This document shows, piece after piece, positions 52,183 to 53,683 of a stretch of 53,683 nt of DNA. The position numbers and the translations under genes are program-made. Position 1 is the first letter of the stretch, and each line of letters starts with the position of its first letter. The notes beneath the pieces were generated by a model. It had not been told where the DNA came from. It ran no database searches and worked only from the letters and a program-made list of their open reading frames with translations. Source of the DNA: Streptomyces sp. Ru72 (lineage in GTDB: Bacteria > Actinomycetota > Actinomycetes > Streptomycetales > Streptomycetaceae); the NCBI RefSeq assembly GCF_002920635.1, contig NZ_PQSR01000050.1, positions 1 through 53,683 of the forward strand, read 5' to 3'.

Positions 52183-53217
52183 CTAGCGAGCCGCGCTCAT
52201 CACGGGTTCCCGCACCCCGGCAGCCGGCGGCAGCAGGCCGATCGCGCGATAGGCGGCGTCCACGGTCGGCCGGGCCACCGCCCGCGCCCGCTCCGCGCCC
52301 TCGCGCAGCACGTCCTCCACATACGCGGAATCGGCGCACAACTCCCGGTGCCGCTCCTGCACCGGCCTCAACAGCTCGACCACGGCCTCCGCGGTGTCCT
52401 TCTTCAGAGCGCCGTACGACGTGTAAGCACCGCTCAACTCCTCCGGATCACTCCCGGAGCAGGCGGCGAGGATCTCCAGCAGATTGGCCACGCCGGGCCG
52501 CGCCTCCCGGTCGTACACGACCTCCGCCCCACTGTCGGTCACCGCACGCATGACCTTCTTCCGTACGACGTCCGGCTCGTCGAGCAGATAGACGATCCCG
52601 GGGCCGGAGTCGTCGGACTTGCCCATCTTCGACGTCGGGTCTTGAAGGTTCATGACGCGGGTCGCGATCTTGGGGGGCGTCGCCCGCGGCACCACGAACG
52701 TGTGCCCGTACCGCTGGTTGAACCGCACGGCCAGGTCCCGCGCCAGCTCCACGTGCTGCGTCTGGTCGTCCCCGACCGGCACCTCGTCCGTCCCGTACGC
52801 CAGGATGTCCGAGGCCATCAGCACGGGATACGTCAGCAGGGACAGCCGTACGCTCCCACCCCGCTCCCGTTCGCGCGCGGCCTTCTCCTTGTACTGGATC
52901 ATGCGCCGCATCTCACCGTCGGTGGCTACGCACTCCAGCACGTACGACAGCCGCGCGTGCTCGTCGACGTGGCTCTGCACGAACAGGGTGCACCGCTCCG
53001 GCTCGAGCCCGGCCGCCAGCAACAGCGTCGCCGCCTGCCGACTGAGCCTGCGCACCCGCGCCGGATCGTGGTCCACGGTCAAGGCATGCAGGTCGACGAC
53101 GCAGAAGAGCGCGTCCGCCTGGTGCTGGTCGACGTCCACCCACCGCTGGATGGCGCCCAGGTAGTTTCCCAGCGTCAGGTGCCCGGTCGGCTTGACCCCG
53201 CTGAAGACCCGTGTCAT
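52183..53217 (-). CDS. trpS: Tryptophanyl-tRNA synthetase, auxiliary attenuator-controlled type
   Basis: The 344-residue class I synthetase has the HIGH-type signature PTGHLTLGNYLGA (10-22) and the KMSKS-type SKMGKSD (KMGKS at 197-201). LTYPVLMASDILAYGTDEVP and VGDDQTQHVELARDL bind tryptophan and ATP. In S. coelicolor one of two TrpRS genes (trpRS1) confers indolmycin resistance and is controlled by ribosome-mediated attenuation. The leader structure here (53288-53383) fits that gene. The ATG at 53217 follows AGGAGG. Confidence 0.93.
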   Translation of the reverse strand: MTRVFSGVKPTGHLTLGNYLGAIQRWVDVDQHQADALFCVVDLHALTVDHDPARVRRLSRQAATLLLAAGLEPERCTLFVQSHVDEHARLSYVLECVATDGEMRRMIQYKEKAARERERGGSVRLSLLTYPVLMASDILAYGTDEVPVGDDQTQHVELARDLAVRFNQRYGHTFVVPRATPPKIATRVMNLQDPTSKMGKSDDSGPGIVYLLDEPDVVRKKVMRAVTDSGAEVVYDREARPGVANLLEILAACSGSDPEELSGAYTSYGALKKDTAEAVVELLRPVQERHRELCADSAYVEDVLREGAERARAVARPTVDAAYRAIGLLPPAAGVREPVMSAAR

Positions 53218-53290
53218 CTCACTCCACCTCCTGGTCGGGGGCCGCCGCCTTCGGCCGGCCGCCCCTCGGAGATCCGGAGGGAGATACGAG

Positions 53291-53315
53291 AACGGCCGCC
53301 GAGGCGGCGGCCGTT
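53291..53315 (-). terminator. trpS attenuator (region 3:4 terminator)
   Basis: The 10-bp perfect stem AACGGCCGCC (53315-53306 on the minus strand) with its complement (53300-53291) forms the terminator. Upstream, GGCCGCC/GGCGGCC (53351-53345 with 53340-53334) forms the 1:2 hairpin overlapping the second Trp codon and the stop. Its 3' arm (GGCGGCC) can instead pair with the terminator's 5' arm (GGCCGCC) as an antiterminator. Confidence 0.8.
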
Positions 53316-53341
53316 GAGCGCATACGTGAGTCCGGCCGCCG

Positions 53342-53383
53342 TCAGGCGGCCCACCACAGCTGGTTGCACGCACGCGAAGTCAT
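53342..53383 (-). CDS. trpS leader peptide with tandem Trp codons
   Basis: A 13-codon open frame MTSRACNQLWWAA carries two adjacent TGG codons near its end. Ribosome stalling at these codons when charged tRNA-Trp is scarce would decide which hairpin forms downstream. On the minus strand, TTGCGT (53418-53413), 16 nt and TACCCT (53396-53391) form a promoter that would start transcription within about one base of the ATG, so the leader is probably translated from a leaderless mRNA. Confidence 0.85.
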   Translation of the reverse strand: MTSRACNQLWWAA

Positions 53384-53434
53384 GGCATCGAGGGTACGCC
53401 CACCGGGAGCCGACGCAAGGGACGCGGCCTCGAG

Positions 53435-53463
53435 TTGACACGTAGCGGGCTGATCCGTAGTGT
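53435..53463 (+). promoter_or_regulatory. Strong consensus promoter pointing right
   Basis: TTGACA (53435-53440), exactly 17 nt, then TAGTGT (53458-53463). This is one of the best sigma-HrdB-type promoters in the window, on the strand opposite trpS. Confidence 0.6.
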
Positions 53464-53683
53464 TCTCCGGGTTGCCCGACGTGAGCGCCGACTCCGGTCG
53501 GTCCCCGGGCAGCCATTCCGCAGGTACCAACCGATAATCGGCGCAACGTCGTCGTGGGTATCGGCATGCGTATTTTCGGAATGTAGGAGCGAAGCACCCG
53601 ATTAGCTCGGGAGTCGAGAATCCGCTAAAGTCTCACTCGTCGGAACGGCCCAAGGGCCGGGAGGGCAAGCCCGGTTGACTGGG
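53464..53683 (+). promoter_or_regulatory. Probable upstream promoter region of an rRNA operon or similar, cut by the window edge
   Basis: After the strong promoter at 53435 there is a -10-like TAAAGT (53626-53631) followed by CTCACTCGTCGGAACGGCCC and then a second TTGACT (53675-53680) at the very end. The layout and the TAAAGTCT...GTCGGAACGGC wording resemble tandem rrn promoters of Streptomyces. No gene is present in this stretch. Confidence 0.4.

Overview
The window is high-GC actinobacterial chromosome, almost certainly Streptomyces. It carries the sigE-cseA-cseB-cseC envelope-stress operon, lsr2, a clpC with ClgR-like and SigR-like control sites, GTG/TTG starts, several apparently leaderless genes, and two copies of a palindromic spacer element common in Streptomyces. 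From memory, gene content and order match the S. coelicolor region around SCO3334-SCO3397. That is recall, not a database result. Nearly all of the window is core chromosome. No integrase, transposase, prophage, CRISPR array, tRNA or rRNA gene was seen.

Layout, left to right. 1-3.1 kb: the start of a lysyltransferase-like membrane protein (minus), a membrane-anchored esterase and a coiled-coil membrane protein. 3.1-7.3 kb: two coupled PH-domain membrane proteins (minus), an orphan complex I subunit (nuoD2) and a convergent MidA/NDUFAF7-type methyltransferase. 7.4-11.8 kb: a NarL-type two-component system, a DUF5937/ArsR-type regulator and a PLP lyase. 11.9-17.4 kb: a tightly coupled cofactor operon (DUF2520 reductase-like protein, panC, nadB, nadC, coaX). 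17.6-21.0 kb: small conserved genes, a BlaI-type repressor, a GNAT/ArgA enzyme, lsr2 and an SCO3374-like protein. 21.4-24.0 kb: clpC. 24.0-27.1 kb: a large NACHT-LRR protein, the most accessory-looking gene here. 27.3-31.3 kb: an M23 peptidase, a divergent TetR/MFS efflux pair with a 22-bp inverted repeat, and an AraC-VOC pair. 31.4-34.7 kb: the sigE-cseABC operon (minus). 35-40 kb: mutY, a secreted BsuPI-like protein, and disA-radA for c-di-AMP synthesis and DNA repair. 40-46.7 kb: an unusual sigma-like/zinc-anti-sigma/membrane/BACON fusion, a cysteine-rich protein, a Ppx/GppA phosphatase, a TIM-barrel isomerase and ilvD. 46.8-50.3 kb: a Ser/Thr kinase with a beta-propeller sensor and a duplicated SH3 pair. 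50.3-53.7 kb: a methyltransferase, proC, and an auxiliary trpS preceded by a Trp-codon leader peptide and attenuator. The right edge appears to enter a promoter region pointing right, possibly that of an rRNA operon.

Functional themes are envelope stress (sigE-cse, M23 peptidase, SH3 proteins, PQQ kinase), proteostasis (clpC), cofactor supply (pan/nad/coaX) and nucleotide signalling (disA). The points most worth following up are the NACHT-LRR gene, the one-polypeptide sigma/anti-sigma/BACON protein, NuoD2 with its quinone tyrosine replaced by tryptophan next to a MidA homologue, the duplicated SH3 genes behind a perfect 19-bp palindrome, and the readable trp attenuator and clpC control sites.
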